From: Croceitalea dokdonensis DOKDO 023
GTDB lineage: Bacteria; Bacteroidota; Bacteroidia; Flavobacteriales; Flavobacteriaceae
NCBI RefSeq assembly: GCF_001306415.1
Contig: NZ_LDJX01000001.1
Span: forward strand, 186,001-250,000
Length of the DNA stretch: 64,000 bases
Reading direction: 5' to 3'
Shown one piece after another: positions 35,276 through 43,950 of the stretch. Each line of letters opens with the position of its first letter. Position 1 is the first letter of the stretch. The translations under genes were made by a program, and so were the position numbers. The notes below the pieces were generated by a model. That model was given only the letters and a program-made list of their open reading frames with translations. It did not search any database and had not been told where the DNA came from.

Positions 35276-35988
35276 AGCGTTTCCTCTTTATAGGTCATCG
35301 TATCTAAATAGAACATCTCCAATTCATTGAGCGTAATGTTGTCCACAATGAATTCCTGCTTCAATCGCCCATCTTTCATGATGCCGACGTGGGTGCCAAT
35401 TTCCTTTGCCCTAAAAAGGTCATGGGTTGCCATTAAGGTGGCCACCCCTTTATCCCGAAGTTTTTGTAAAAGCTGTCCAAATTCATTGCTGGCCTTGGGG
35501 TCCAATCCTGAAGTGGGTTCATCCAACAAGAGGACTTTGGCGTCTTTTGCCAACGCAATGGCAATGCCCACCTTTTGGCGCATCCCTTTGGAAAAGGCTG
35601 AAATACGTTTGTCAAAGGCTTCGGACTGTAGACCCGCTTCTTCAAGAAAATCCTTTAATATGGGGGTTGATAGCTTTTTACCTGAAATCCCAGAGAAATA
35701 GTCCAAGTTCTCCACGGCCGTCAAACTTGGGTATAACATTAAATTTTCTGGGATATAAGCTAAAAGTTGTTTGGTTGCCTTTGGGTTTTTATGAACGTCC
35801 AATTGATTAATGGAAGCATTGCCAGAGGTTGGTTCCGTAAAACCTAGAAGTAAATTTATAGTTGTGGACTTACCAGCACCATTGGCACCCAAAAGGCAAT
35901 AGATTTCACCTTCGCCCACCTTTAGGGTTAGCTGGTCAAGGGCAATCTGGTCGCCGTACTTTTTTGTGAGATTGTTTGTGATGATCAT
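35272..35988 (-). CDS. ABC transporter ATP-binding protein
   Basis: 238 residues. Walker A is LLGANGAGKST near 33-43, Q-loop PENLMLYPSLTAVENL, signature FSKGMRQKVGIA (divergent from LSGGQ but usual for CcmA/NosF-type ATPases), Walker B VLLLDEPTSGLD and H-loop ATHD. With the two DUF3526-like permeases it should form an exporter or a lipid/protein-extruding complex. First gene of this tight five-gene run; no clear -7 box upstream. Confidence 0.92.
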   Translation of the reverse strand: MIITNNLTKKYGDQIALDQLTLKVGEGEIYCLLGANGAGKSTTINLLLGFTEPTSGNASINQLDVHKNPKATKQLLAYIPENLMLYPSLTAVENLDYFSGISGKKLSTPILKDFLEEAGLQSEAFDKRISAFSKGMRQKVGIAIALAKDAKVLLLDEPTSGLDPKASNEFGQLLQKLRDKGVATLMATHDLFRAKEIGTHVGIMKDGRLKQEFIVDNITLNELEMFYLDTMTYKEETL

Positions 35989-36131
35989 TAATGTAAATTT
36001 TGGTCATTTTAAATTGCTATTTTTTAATTCGTAATGAATCGCATAAAATAATAGAGTGATGACCTTGGCCAACAGTTTGGGCACCGTTGACAATTACTCA
36101 CAGAGGTTGAGTTTAAAGAGGTCATTATCCA

Positions 36132-36464
36132 CTACAATAAAGTAGGGGGAGGTTTGTTGTGAAAATAATCGGAGAGTTGTATTTTTTGGTTCGGTCCACG
36201 GTATAAAAGAATCGATTGGGGACTGTCGCAATCCACTGGCTCTTTAAGACTAAGAGCGTCGTCCGTGGAAATTGGCTGCAAGGGCGTACCTTGCTTGGTG
36301 TGGTTTACAAAGTCGCAAAGCTCACAATGTGGTAACTCGTCATCTGATAAAAGATGGGAAAGTGTATGGATATTCACTACCTGCAACAGTAGGAAGGCTG
36401 CTAGGAAAAAGAACGCCAAGTTATGGTTTCTTCTAGGTGACATTTCCATTGAATTTAGGGGCAA
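36132..36464 (-). CDS. Small single-helix membrane protein with His/Cys motif, paralogue of the one at 39616-39918
   Basis: 110 residues (in-frame starts also at 36449 and 36443). After a basic N-terminus there is one membrane helix (LAFFFLAAFLLLQVVNI), then HTLSHLLSDDELPHCELCDF, with three His and a CxxC. The C-terminus is YFHNKPPPTLL. The 100-residue protein at 39616-39918 has the same order of features: helix, SHL-acidic-HCExC, and a PPP-hydrophobic end. Likely anchored in the inner membrane with a metal-binding periplasmic stub. Function unknown; family not recognised with certainty. Confidence 0.75.
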   Translation of the reverse strand: MPLNSMEMSPRRNHNLAFFFLAAFLLLQVVNIHTLSHLLSDDELPHCELCDFVNHTKQGTPLQPISTDDALSLKEPVDCDSPQSILLYRGPNQKIQLSDYFHNKPPPTLL

Positions 36465-36528
36465 TTCTTAAAATTTTTATCTTATTGGTAGTTGGATGCA
36501 TTGAAAGAAAGGTATCGGTAGTAGGGTC

Positions 36529-36555
36529 GTCGAACACGGTTTGTCCGTGTCCGAC
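36529..36555. other. Intergenic hairpin between the lipoprotein and the second His/Cys protein
   Basis: Eleven positions pair around the 5-base loop TTTGT, with one A/C mismatch (arms GTCGAACACGG and CCGTGTCCGAC). There is no T run on either side, so it is more likely an mRNA stability or processing element than a terminator. Confidence 0.45.
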
Positions 36556-36592
36556 AATCCAACAACCTTATGCAATTTATTGAATGACCAAT

Positions 36593-37144
36593 TTATTGTA
36601 CCGTTAAATTGAAGGTCTGTGCAATATCCGTTTCACCACCGGCATCGGCCAAGGTACCATCGTTTGGCTTTTTAGGCTCATGACGCAATGTAATGGTCAA
36701 GGAGGCGGCACCAGCTGTGGCCGTTTCCAAACCAAAAGTAATGCCCAGTGGGTTACCGTCCCCATCAAAATCACCATAGGTCACACCGTTGATGGAACCC
36801 GTAGTCTGAAAAAAGAATTGGTGTTCATCATCTTCCTCCGCTACTTCCTCGGTAATGTTTTCTGGCGGTGTGTCGGTTTCATCCAACAATAGAATGGCAC
36901 CTCCATAGGTAGTGTTGCCTGCCAATGGACCAGACACGCTCACGGTTGGTGCGGCCGGGCCATCACCATCCAAATCCTGCGTCTGTAAGGTTACGGTATC
37001 CCCACCACCTACGGGAATAAGGGTAACGGTCATGGTGGTAATCGTTTCCTCTTCGTTCACAACCTCTGGGTCATCGTCATCCGAGCAAGACACAAATAAC
37101 AGACTGGCCGTAGCCAACATACTTAAAAATTTAATAGTTCTCAT
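36593..37144 (-). CDS. Lipoprotein paired with the TonB-dependent receptor
   Basis: 183 residues with signal peptide and lipobox LLFVSC (Cys20). The mature part begins with acidic linker DDDDPEVVNEEETITTMTVT, then a beta-rich domain (VSVSGPLAGNTTYGGAILLL) and contains EEVAEEDDEHQFFFQ, a strongly acidic stretch with His. It closes with TLRHEPKKPNDG and AGGETDIAQTFNLTV. I recall near-identical architecture in lipoproteins encoded next to TonB-dependent receptors in flavobacteria. It starts 20 bases after the receptor stop, so it is probably its surface partner; ligand unknown. Confidence 0.82.
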   Translation of the reverse strand: MRTIKFLSMLATASLLFVSCSDDDDPEVVNEEETITTMTVTLIPVGGGDTVTLQTQDLDGDGPAAPTVSVSGPLAGNTTYGGAILLLDETDTPPENITEEVAEEDDEHQFFFQTTGSINGVTYGDFDGDGNPLGITFGLETATAGAASLTITLRHEPKKPNDGTLADAGGETDIAQTFNLTVQ

Positions 37145-37164
37145 AACATTGAATTTAATTGAAA

Positions 37165-39564
37165 TTAATAATTGAGTTTTAATTGTAAAATGATATTTCT
37201 TCCTAGGTCATCAGCAAAAAAACGTTGCCTATTCAGGTATTCCCGGTAGGTTGTATTCAATGCATTATTGATGGTTAAACTGGTGGTTAACTTTAGTTTT
37301 TTGTGCAGCTCAAAAACTGCCCTGGCGTTTAGCCCCATGACATGGTATGCATCTGGCGGGGTGTTTACTTCCAGCAGTACCTCTTCTTGCTGCTGCGGTG
37401 AGAATACCATGATGTTTTCTGGAAATTCGTTTTGACGAAAAACATATTCGCTCCGCAATGAAAGCTCAAAATTGTTCCATTTGGGTTGGGAGTAAGTAAG
37501 CTGATTCTCCATTCTCGCCGATGGCATATTGACCAGTGGAATATCCAAACCGCTGTCCCTGCCTTTTACAATGGAAAATTGATGGTTACTGGTAAGATGG
37601 TTGGAATAGGTGTAGTAACCCGATGCATCCAGTCCTATTAAACTGGCATTGGTTTGGCGGTACGCCCAAACGGGAAACGCACCACGAATGGAAAATTCAA
37701 CACCAGTGGGCTCCAACAGTATAAAGTCTTGGATACGGTTGATGTATGGTTCCACCAAAAAGCCACCTTTTTTAAAGTCATGTTGATAGGAGGCAGATAG
37801 TTTGTGCGATGTTTCATTCCCAATACGGAGATCACCAAGTTCAATCCGTGCCGCAGAGTGGTGCAAACCGTCGCTAAAAAGCTCGGCAGGATTTGGCGCA
37901 CGTTGGGAAAGCGAATAATTCAACCTAAAGCTACGTTCATTCGTAGGTTGGTACCGCACTCCTGTTGATGCTGAAAAGTTATGGTAATCCAATACGGGAT
38001 TCACCAATAATTGGGTTCCAAGATTATCAATCACCAAATCTTCAAACTCACTATCATAACCGCGTTCTTCCCAGCGAGAGCTACGATAGAATTTTTTAGC
38101 ATCAATTTGTGTAAAATCGTATCGGAGGCCGCCATCTGCTTTCCAAGTATCGGATAGTTCATATTCCCCAATGGCAAATACCCCTAAATCATATTTATCG
38201 TAGTCCGGAATCAATCTACGTACCCCGGTGTCAGGATTGGCAAAATTATTCTGATACCTACCCATCATCCCAAAATGCCCAGAAAATCTCTTTGGAGCGT
38301 CATAGACAAAATCGGCCAACAGGCTATGGGTGGTTAATTGCAGATCCAGGGCTGCACGATCACCACGCCCACCGCGGCGCACGTCAAATTCCAAACGGTT
38401 GTTTTGTTGAAAATCATATTGGAGGTTTAATTTTCCAAGACCTTCAAATCGTTTGTAAAAACTGCCCTTGGCCAAATGGTGGGTCACTTGTTGTTTAGGG
38501 TTTTGGATATCGTAGGTAAATGAATTGATCACATTTGGACTACCGCTGTTGATACTTCTGATCAAATCGTCCACATTACCAATATGTGAGGCCCTTAAAA
38601 TCCCTATTTCTGCCTCGTAATAGCTATACTGGGCGTCCCATCCCCAAGTAAATTCCTTTTTTCCCAGATGAAGTGTTCCGGCAATTTCATTCATTCCCGT
38701 ATTGGACAGCACATAATCCGGAGCTTCTTGGTCTCCCAGTTGCTTGTAACTGCCCTGTGCCTTTAAAAAGAGTCCGTTTTTAAATACCTTGGTGATTTCG
38801 GTATTGGCGTTGCCGCCTTGGCCATTGGTCATTCCGGTAAACATGGTCTGTCCAAAGAGGGTATCCTTAGCTGCCAGTAGTTGGGGTTTCATAACAATGA
38901 CGCCACCTATGGCATCACCACCGTATTGCAGGGCGGCAGCTCCTTTGATCACAGCAATCCTATCTACGGAATTGATGTCTACATTAGGGGCATGTTCATC
39001 TCCCCATTCCATATCCTGCATGCGAACCCCATTGTTCAATATTAGAATCCTGCTACCACTTAAGCCATGGATAATGGGCTTTACTATGGTAGCTCCCGTA
39101 TTTAATGTAGAAACACCGTTTATGGTAGCTAGGGCATCTGCTAAGGTGCCGCTGCTGTATTCTTCCAAAGTTTGCTGTCGCAATGCCAATTCTTGGGCAG
39201 AATTGGTGGTTTTGGCCACTTTCCCAACAACATCCACCTCACTAAGCTCTTCTAAATGGTGCTCTAGTTTTATGGTTAGGTTTTTATAGGTGTCTAAACG
39301 GACGGAAATCATGGTATCTGAACATTCTGGATGCGAAATGGCTAAATCGTAGGTTCCTGGGCAAAGGTTGGTTATCTCAAAACTACCTTGGGTGTCTGAG
39401 TACACGGTAATGGACTTGTCCAATACTTCTATTGTGGCATTTCCAAGGGGTGTTTTGCTATGGTAATCCGATATCTTGCCTTCAATTTTAGCATCGCAAA
39501 CGGACTGCCCTTTGGCAATAACAACAACAAGAAAACAAAACAAAATGAAGAACAAACTTCTCAT
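37165..39564 (-). CDS. TonB-dependent outer-membrane receptor, metal-type candidate
   Basis: 799 residues with signal peptide (cleavage near KGQ). Residues 25-110 form a carboxypeptidase-regulatory-like domain (AKIEGKISDYHSKTPLGNAT), then a plug with GLSGSRILILNNGVRMQDME and EHAPNVDINSVDRIAVIKG, then a 22-strand barrel ending in IILQLKLNY (terminal aromatic). No SusD-type gene follows, which argues against a glycan system. The plug wording is like that of receptors in zinc/copper uptake loci; this is an impression, not proof. The upstream small His/Cys gene is 51 bases away. Confidence 0.9.
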   Translation of the reverse strand: MRSLFFILFCFLVVVIAKGQSVCDAKIEGKISDYHSKTPLGNATIEVLDKSITVYSDTQGSFEITNLCPGTYDLAISHPECSDTMISVRLDTYKNLTIKLEHHLEELSEVDVVGKVAKTTNSAQELALRQQTLEEYSSGTLADALATINGVSTLNTGATIVKPIIHGLSGSRILILNNGVRMQDMEWGDEHAPNVDINSVDRIAVIKGAAALQYGGDAIGGVIVMKPQLLAAKDTLFGQTMFTGMTNGQGGNANTEITKVFKNGLFLKAQGSYKQLGDQEAPDYVLSNTGMNEIAGTLHLGKKEFTWGWDAQYSYYEAEIGILRASHIGNVDDLIRSINSGSPNVINSFTYDIQNPKQQVTHHLAKGSFYKRFEGLGKLNLQYDFQQNNRLEFDVRRGGRGDRAALDLQLTTHSLLADFVYDAPKRFSGHFGMMGRYQNNFANPDTGVRRLIPDYDKYDLGVFAIGEYELSDTWKADGGLRYDFTQIDAKKFYRSSRWEERGYDSEFEDLVIDNLGTQLLVNPVLDYHNFSASTGVRYQPTNERSFRLNYSLSQRAPNPAELFSDGLHHSAARIELGDLRIGNETSHKLSASYQHDFKKGGFLVEPYINRIQDFILLEPTGVEFSIRGAFPVWAYRQTNASLIGLDASGYYTYSNHLTSNHQFSIVKGRDSGLDIPLVNMPSARMENQLTYSQPKWNNFELSLRSEYVFRQNEFPENIMVFSPQQQEEVLLEVNTPPDAYHVMGLNARAVFELHKKLKLTTSLTINNALNTTYREYLNRQRFFADDLGRNIILQLKLNY

Positions 39565-39615
39565 TTGTTGTGAAAAACATTAAAGTGTACAAAGAATTAC
39601 TAGGGTGCTGGATAA

Positions 39616-39918
39616 CTAAACCAGAAAAGGAGGGGGTCTGGAGCAGATAGTATGATCCAGCTCGCTCACAAAAATGTCAAAAACGTAAGATGGAATTGTA
39701 CCTGTTACGGAGAGAACAGGGGGTTGTTGAATAGCTATCTCCCCTTGAAGAAGTGCAGGTGTGTGCTGGTTTTCAATGGCCAGTTCACAGCCTTCACAAT
39801 GCTCAATGGGATTCTCGTCCACTTCATCCAAATGGGAATATATATGGAAGTTTGATACTTTAAATAGTATCAAAACCAATAGAAGCATTGCAGAAATAAG
39901 ATTAATGGTCTGTTTCAT
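39616..39918 (-). CDS. Small single-helix membrane protein with His/Cys motif, first in the receptor operon
   Basis: 100 residues. One membrane helix (INLISAMLLLVLILFKVSNF) is followed by HIYSHLDEVDENPIEHCEGC, with three His, many acidic residues and CxxC. The C-terminus is TICSRPPPFLV. It is the paralogue of the protein at 36132-36464, with conserved SHL, HCExC and PPP elements and similar length. It lies directly upstream of the TonB-dependent receptor on the same strand. A periplasmic metal-binding helper is my inference. Confidence 0.78.
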   Translation of the reverse strand: MKQTINLISAMLLLVLILFKVSNFHIYSHLDEVDENPIEHCEGCELAIENQHTPALLQGEIAIQQPPVLSVTGTIPSYVFDIFVSELDHTICSRPPPFLV

Positions 39919-39978
39919 CCTAAGAACTGCGAATTTAGCGTTTTCCTGGTTCTAAATTTAGTTAACAAAATCATAATT

Positions 39979-40299
39979 CTAAGAAACCCAGCGACCTAGA
40001 CCCATGCGTTTGAGCATTTTTTTTTCAAAATTCCAAAAAAACTTAAACTGTCCAAAAAGCCAACCAAAACCCACTAAAAGCACTTGGTAAATAGGAAAGA
40101 TGATAACAAGCCTTAAAAACCCATACAAAAACCCACCCCACCAGAAATCCGGGGAGAAAACCTCCCTTTTGAGTCCAATAAGGTCCAGAAAGGGCCTGGC
40201 TACAAAAAGGGATGATGATCCTGTGATTCCAAAAACAATGAATATAATCAGTATCTGAAAATTGGAGGTAATGCCCCAACGTTCTTTTAATTTTTCCAT
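39979..40299 (-). CDS. Conserved membrane protein (DUF6787-like)
   Basis: 106 residues. N-terminus KLKERWGITSNFQILIIFIV contains the first helix; then DLIGLKREVFSPDFWWGGFL and a second helix (FLRLVIIFPIYQVLLVGFGWL), ending with basic FEKKMLKRMGLGR. Known to me as a frequently conserved flavobacterial protein near the serine-biosynthesis cluster; no function assigned. A TATTTTTG -7 box lies at 40316-40323 on the same strand, 16 bp upstream. Confidence 0.82.
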   Translation of the reverse strand: MEKLKERWGITSNFQILIIFIVFGITGSSSLFVARPFLDLIGLKREVFSPDFWWGGFLYGFLRLVIIFPIYQVLLVGFGWLFGQFKFFWNFEKKMLKRMGLGRWVS

Positions 40300-40315
40300 A
40301 AGGTTAAATTCTGGG

Positions 40316-40323
40316 CAAAAATA
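40316..40323 (-). promoter_or_regulatory. -7 promoter box of the DUF6787-like gene
   Basis: Minus-strand TATTTTTG matching TAnnTTTG, 16 bp upstream of the ATG at 40299. No -33 TTTG at the right distance. Confidence 0.4.
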
Positions 40324-40328
40324 AGGCT

Positions 40329-40823
40329 TTAAATCCTAGGAAGAAAAGGGCCAAGCCTTTGGTTGTAGCGTCGTTGGAAATAAATAAAATAATTGTAAAG
40401 CTGATAGTTTACATCATAGCCATAGTCAATAGTTGGGTCGTAATCTATCTGCAGCTCATACAATAATGGTGGGAATTGGTCTGGCTGTAATACGCGCCTG
40501 TTCCACTCCAGAACATAGATATAATTGCGGGATTCCATAAAACTCTGGGAATAATACCCCTTAGGCCTGGCAATGCCCTGTAGCCAAGCATTAAACCCAA
40601 TATCTATGATAATGATATCATATTCCGTACTGTCCGCTTCCATTTCTATGTTTGCCTTATTAGGGTCGTCCAACTGCTCAAAGAGTTGGGTTTCCTCTTC
40701 AGAAAGAACTACGGGCAGGTTACCTTGGGTGGCTTTCGTGAGGTTTTGCTTTGTGGTACAGGAAAGGACAAAAAGTAGGAAACATGCTATAGGCGTCAGC
40801 GATTTTAATCGGGAATAATCCAT
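40329..40823 (-). CDS. Lipoprotein (DUF6146-like)
   Basis: 164 residues from MDYSRLKSLTPIACFLLFVL with a lipobox ending at Cys. The mature protein has acidic linker and the compact domain STEYDIIIIDIGFNAWLQGI, then YYSQSFMESRNYIYVLEWNR and a Tyr-rich tail (YGYDVNYQLYNYFIYFQRRY). The start at 40823 is preferred to an ATG at 40859 because the longer form would begin inside the terminator hairpin of the upstream gene. Conserved in flavobacteria, function unknown. Confidence 0.8.
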   Translation of the reverse strand: MDYSRLKSLTPIACFLLFVLSCTTKQNLTKATQGNLPVVLSEEETQLFEQLDDPNKANIEMEADSTEYDIIIIDIGFNAWLQGIARPKGYYSQSFMESRNYIYVLEWNRRVLQPDQFPPLLYELQIDYDPTIDYGYDVNYQLYNYFIYFQRRYNQRLGPFLPRI

Positions 40824-40842
40824 TAGCAGAAAAATAAATAAA

Positions 40843-40869
40843 AAGCCGCTTAGATACACTAAACGGCTT
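40843..40869 (-). terminator. Terminator of the DUF937 gene
   Basis: Minus-strand reading: AAGCCGTTTAG, loop TGTAT, CTAAGCGGCTT (11 pairs, one mismatch), then TTTATTTATTTTT. It separates the DUF937 gene from the lipoprotein gene and supports the start at 40823 for the latter. Confidence 0.85.
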
Positions 40870-40892
40870 GTTAATTTTAACGGTTGATTTTT

Positions 40893-41534
40893 TTATTTCC
40901 CAAACAAACCGCCCAAAAGGCCACCTAGTCCGCCTTTCTTTTGTCCACCGCTGTTCAATACCATCCCGGCCAAATCGTCCATAATACTGCCATCACCATC
41001 AGAATCCAAAAAGCTTTCAATCAGTGATTGTTGTTTATTGGCCGCACTACCACCGCCCATGAGACCGCCCAACAAACCGTTTAAGCCTTCTGGACTGTTT
41101 ACGTTTTGCTGTCTTGTCTGTTTGCCTAAAATTCCCAAAAGGATAGGGGCGGCCACTTTTAAAATCTGACCTATGGAACCGGCATCGATACCCGTTTTGC
41201 TACTTAATGCGTTTTCTACTTGAGGCTGCTTGGCCCCCAATACGTGCCCTAAAATACCTGCGCCATCATCCATGACGCTTTGGTCCACACCGCCTCCAAA
41301 AAGACCACCAAGGTTGTCCAAGATGCTTCCATCATGTTTGGAGGACAAAGCGTTCATTAAACCTTGTGCGCCACCGGGCGTTGTGGCATTTTTTTTCATC
41401 GCTCCCATTAATAAGGGCATGGCCATTGCCAATACGTCCGCTGTTTTGTTCTCTGGTTGTCCCGTCTGGCCAGATACTCCGCTGATAAGTTGTTTGCCCA
41501 TTGGGCTATTTAATAAATCCAATAATCCTGACAT
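40893..41534 (-). CDS. DUF937 domain protein
   Basis: 213 residues, Gly-, Leu- and Gln-rich, no signal peptide. Repeating helical pieces (MGKQLISGVSGQTGQPENKT, VLAMAMPLLMGAMKKNA, IGQILKVAAPILLGILGKQ) match DUF937, known from YidB-like proteins. The tail LDSDGDGSIMDDLAG is an EF-hand-like DxDxDG calcium loop, and the end is GGLGGLLGGLFGK. Homologues were crystallised as helical bundles; function unknown. Confidence 0.9.
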   Translation of the reverse strand: MSGLLDLLNSPMGKQLISGVSGQTGQPENKTADVLAMAMPLLMGAMKKNATTPGGAQGLMNALSSKHDGSILDNLGGLFGGGVDQSVMDDGAGILGHVLGAKQPQVENALSSKTGIDAGSIGQILKVAAPILLGILGKQTRQQNVNSPEGLNGLLGGLMGGGSAANKQQSLIESFLDSDGDGSIMDDLAGMVLNSGGQKKGGLGGLLGGLFGK

Positions 41535-41603
41535 GTTTTTAGTGTTTAAATTTTAGTGTGGTAAAATACAAAAAGAAGTTGACTGCCAAGGATTCTTAAC
41601 AAG

Positions 41604-42554
41604 CTATTTTAATAGGCTTATAATTTGATGCGCCAATTCCAGACCAATTCTATCCTGGGCCTCTTTGGTAGCCGCCCCAATGTGTGGTGTCAAGGATATA
41701 TTGGGATGCATTAATATTCTTATCTCTGGTTTTGGTTCCGATTCGTACACATCAAGACCTGCAAAAGCTACTTTGCCAGATTCCATGGCATCTATTAAAG
41801 CTACCTCGTCCAAAATGCCCCCACGCGCCGCATTGATAATCCCCACACCATCCTTCATCTCTGCAAATTCTTTTTTACCAATGAGGTATCCCTTTTGCGC
41901 CGGGACATGCAACGTAATAAAATCCGAACTTTCCAATACCTCTGAAAAGGAGCTTGCGGTTAAAGTTACCATGATTCTTTGCCCATCAAAAATTTCCAGT
42001 GTCAATTGTTTTGATGTTATCCGGTGGTCCGTAAAAATAACCTTCATCCCAATTCCAATGGCAATGTTGGCAACAGCTTGCCCAATACGGCCAAAACCGA
42101 TGATTCCCAACGTCTTGCCTCGCAATTCCATCCCCGAGGCATATGCTTTTTTAAGTTGATTGAACCTAGAATCACCTTCCAAGGGCATATTTCTGTTGGC
42201 ATCATGTAAAAACCGTGCACCGCTGAACAAATGTGCAAAAACAAGTTCTGCCACTGACGCAGATGACGCCGCTGGCGTATTGATGACCTTAATGCCCTTT
42301 AAGGTAGCGTGGTCCGCGGCAATATTGTCCATGCCAACACCAGCCCTACCTATAAGTTGAAGACCTGGGCAGGAGTCTATGATTTTCTTATCTACCTGTG
42401 TAGCACCCCGCACCAAAAGTATATCTATTTCATTTTCATTGATATACGTGTCTAATTGTTCGTTGGCCACTTTTACGGTAACAACATCAAAACCGGCTTC
42501 TTGCAAGATAGTTTTACCTTTTGCTGAAATCCCGTCGTTTGCTAGTATTTTCAT
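41604..42554 (-). CDS. serA: D-3-phosphoglycerate dehydrogenase, short form
   Basis: 316 residues, first step of serine biosynthesis. The NAD-binding turn GIIGFGRIGQAVANIA, RAGVGMDNI at 90-98, the catalytic Arg in INAARGGILDE and His in LTPHIGAATKEAQDR are all visible. No ACT domain, so no serine feedback via that module. It sits 18 bases after serC, together giving phosphoserine from 3-phosphoglycerate; no serB in the window. Confidence 0.95.
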   Translation of the reverse strand: MKILANDGISAKGKTILQEAGFDVVTVKVANEQLDTYINENEIDILLVRGATQVDKKIIDSCPGLQLIGRAGVGMDNIAADHATLKGIKVINTPAASSASVAELVFAHLFSGARFLHDANRNMPLEGDSRFNQLKKAYASGMELRGKTLGIIGFGRIGQAVANIAIGIGMKVIFTDHRITSKQLTLEIFDGQRIMVTLTASSFSEVLESSDFITLHVPAQKGYLIGKKEFAEMKDGVGIINAARGGILDEVALIDAMESGKVAFAGLDVYESEPKPEIRILMHPNISLTPHIGAATKEAQDRIGLELAHQIISLLK

Positions 42555-42572
42555 ATAAACTTTTCTTGGTTG

Positions 42573-43637
42573 CTACCCTTTTCGTTCCAAATCGCTCATA
42601 ATATCCACCAAAACGCCAACGCTATCCAAACTTAGCGCGTTGTACATGGAAGCTCGGTAACCACCAACGGACCTATGGCCTTTAATGCCATTAATTCCCG
42701 CTTCCATGCATTTGGCATCAAACAAATCCTTAAGGGTGTCATCCGTAATAGTAAAGGTTGCATTCATCACAGATCTATCTTCCTTTGCCGCGAAACCCGA
42801 GAACACTGGATTTAAATCAATTTCTGAGTAGATGAGATTGGCCTTTTTTGTATTGATTTCCTCAATGGCCGCAATGCCACCAAAATCCTTTAACCATTGT
42901 AGGGTAAGCATGGATACATAGACGGCAAAAACCGGCGGTGTGTTGAACATACTGTCTTTTGAGATATGGGTCTGGTAATTGAGCATTGAGGGCACTTGTC
43001 TGCTAACCTTACCTAAAATATCCTCCTTGACCACCACTAAGGTGGCTCCGGCCGGTCCCATGTTTTTTTGCGCGCCGGCATAGATGAGGTCAAATTTTGA
43101 AAAGTCCAGTTGCCTGGAGAAAATATCAGAACTCATATCACAGACCAGAGGACAATCTACCTTGGGAAAGGATTTTAATTGCGTTCCAAAAATGGTGTTG
43201 TTAGAGGTAACATGCAGGTAATCCAACCCTTGTGGTACGACATAGTTTTTAGGGATATGATTAAAATTTTGCTCTTGGGAGGAGGCCACTTCCAGCACCT
43301 CTCCATATAGTTTCGCTTCCTTTATTGCCTTTAAGCTCCAGGTGCCTGTGTTAAGATATCCCGCTTTGGATTCCAAGAGATTGTAAGCCACCATTAAAAA
43401 CTGCATGCTAGCACCACCTTGCAAAAACAGCGCTTTGTACCCTTTGCCAGTAAGTCCTAGTAGTTCCAGCGCTAAGGAACGTGCTGTTTCCATAATTTCT
43501 ACAAAGGCGTCACTTCTATGGGAGATTTCAATGAGGGAAAGTCCGCTTTCTTCAAGTTCAACAACCGCCTCCGAAGCTTTTTTCATGACTTCTTTGGGCA
43601 AGATACACGGTCCTGCGCTAAAATTATGTTTTTGCAT
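42573..43637 (-). CDS. serC: Phosphoserine aminotransferase
   Basis: 354 residues, PLP-dependent, second step of serine synthesis. N-terminus KHNFSAGPCILPKEVM is typical; PLP-Lys is K191 in YAGAQKNMGPAGATLVVV; Asp in CDMSSDIFSR and the ending SVGGYRASMYNALSLDSV. Also serves pyridoxine synthesis in many bacteria. Followed by serA in one operon. Confidence 0.97.
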   Translation of the reverse strand: MQKHNFSAGPCILPKEVMKKASEAVVELEESGLSLIEISHRSDAFVEIMETARSLALELLGLTGKGYKALFLQGGASMQFLMVAYNLLESKAGYLNTGTWSLKAIKEAKLYGEVLEVASSQEQNFNHIPKNYVVPQGLDYLHVTSNNTIFGTQLKSFPKVDCPLVCDMSSDIFSRQLDFSKFDLIYAGAQKNMGPAGATLVVVKEDILGKVSRQVPSMLNYQTHISKDSMFNTPPVFAVYVSMLTLQWLKDFGGIAAIEEINTKKANLIYSEIDLNPVFSGFAAKEDRSVMNATFTITDDTLKDLFDAKCMEAGINGIKGHRSVGGYRASMYNALSLDSVGVLVDIMSDLERKG

Positions 43638-43950
43638 GCGTTAAAGGTTTTAAGTATAAAAGGGGTAAAGGTCAGAAAATATTAATGAAGTTAAAAGAAA
43701 GCCACTGCATTCTAAACTTTAATTTTTTTGGTTGATGTTGATGCTACCCTAAATCCTGCGTTAAATCCTAGCGTATTTTTAAAAATTTTGTCAATTCAGG
43801 CGAAAATTACCGATGTAAAAAGTAATGTATTTAAGCCTAATCAAAATTTTAGTTCAATAAACCGTTTGCTAACGCCAAAGAATTAGACGTGCCATGTTGT
43901 TGTGTAGGCAGCTGGTGATGCACAATGGGTTCACAATAGATGAATTAACA
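43638..43950. other. Intergenic stretch without a gene
   Basis: Between serC and the acyl-CoA reductase stop. AT-rich, no reading frame of note, no tRNA-like fold and no clean terminator. It must hold the serC promoter, though no TAnnTTTG box is evident on the minus strand near 43637. Confidence 0.5.

Noticed and set aside
38789-39289. 166-codon plus-strand reading
   Set aside because: Antisense of the TonB-dependent receptor plug; Ala/Pro/Ser-rich with no domain.
41665-42159. 164-codon plus-strand reading
   Set aside because: Antisense of serA, which has all catalytic motifs.
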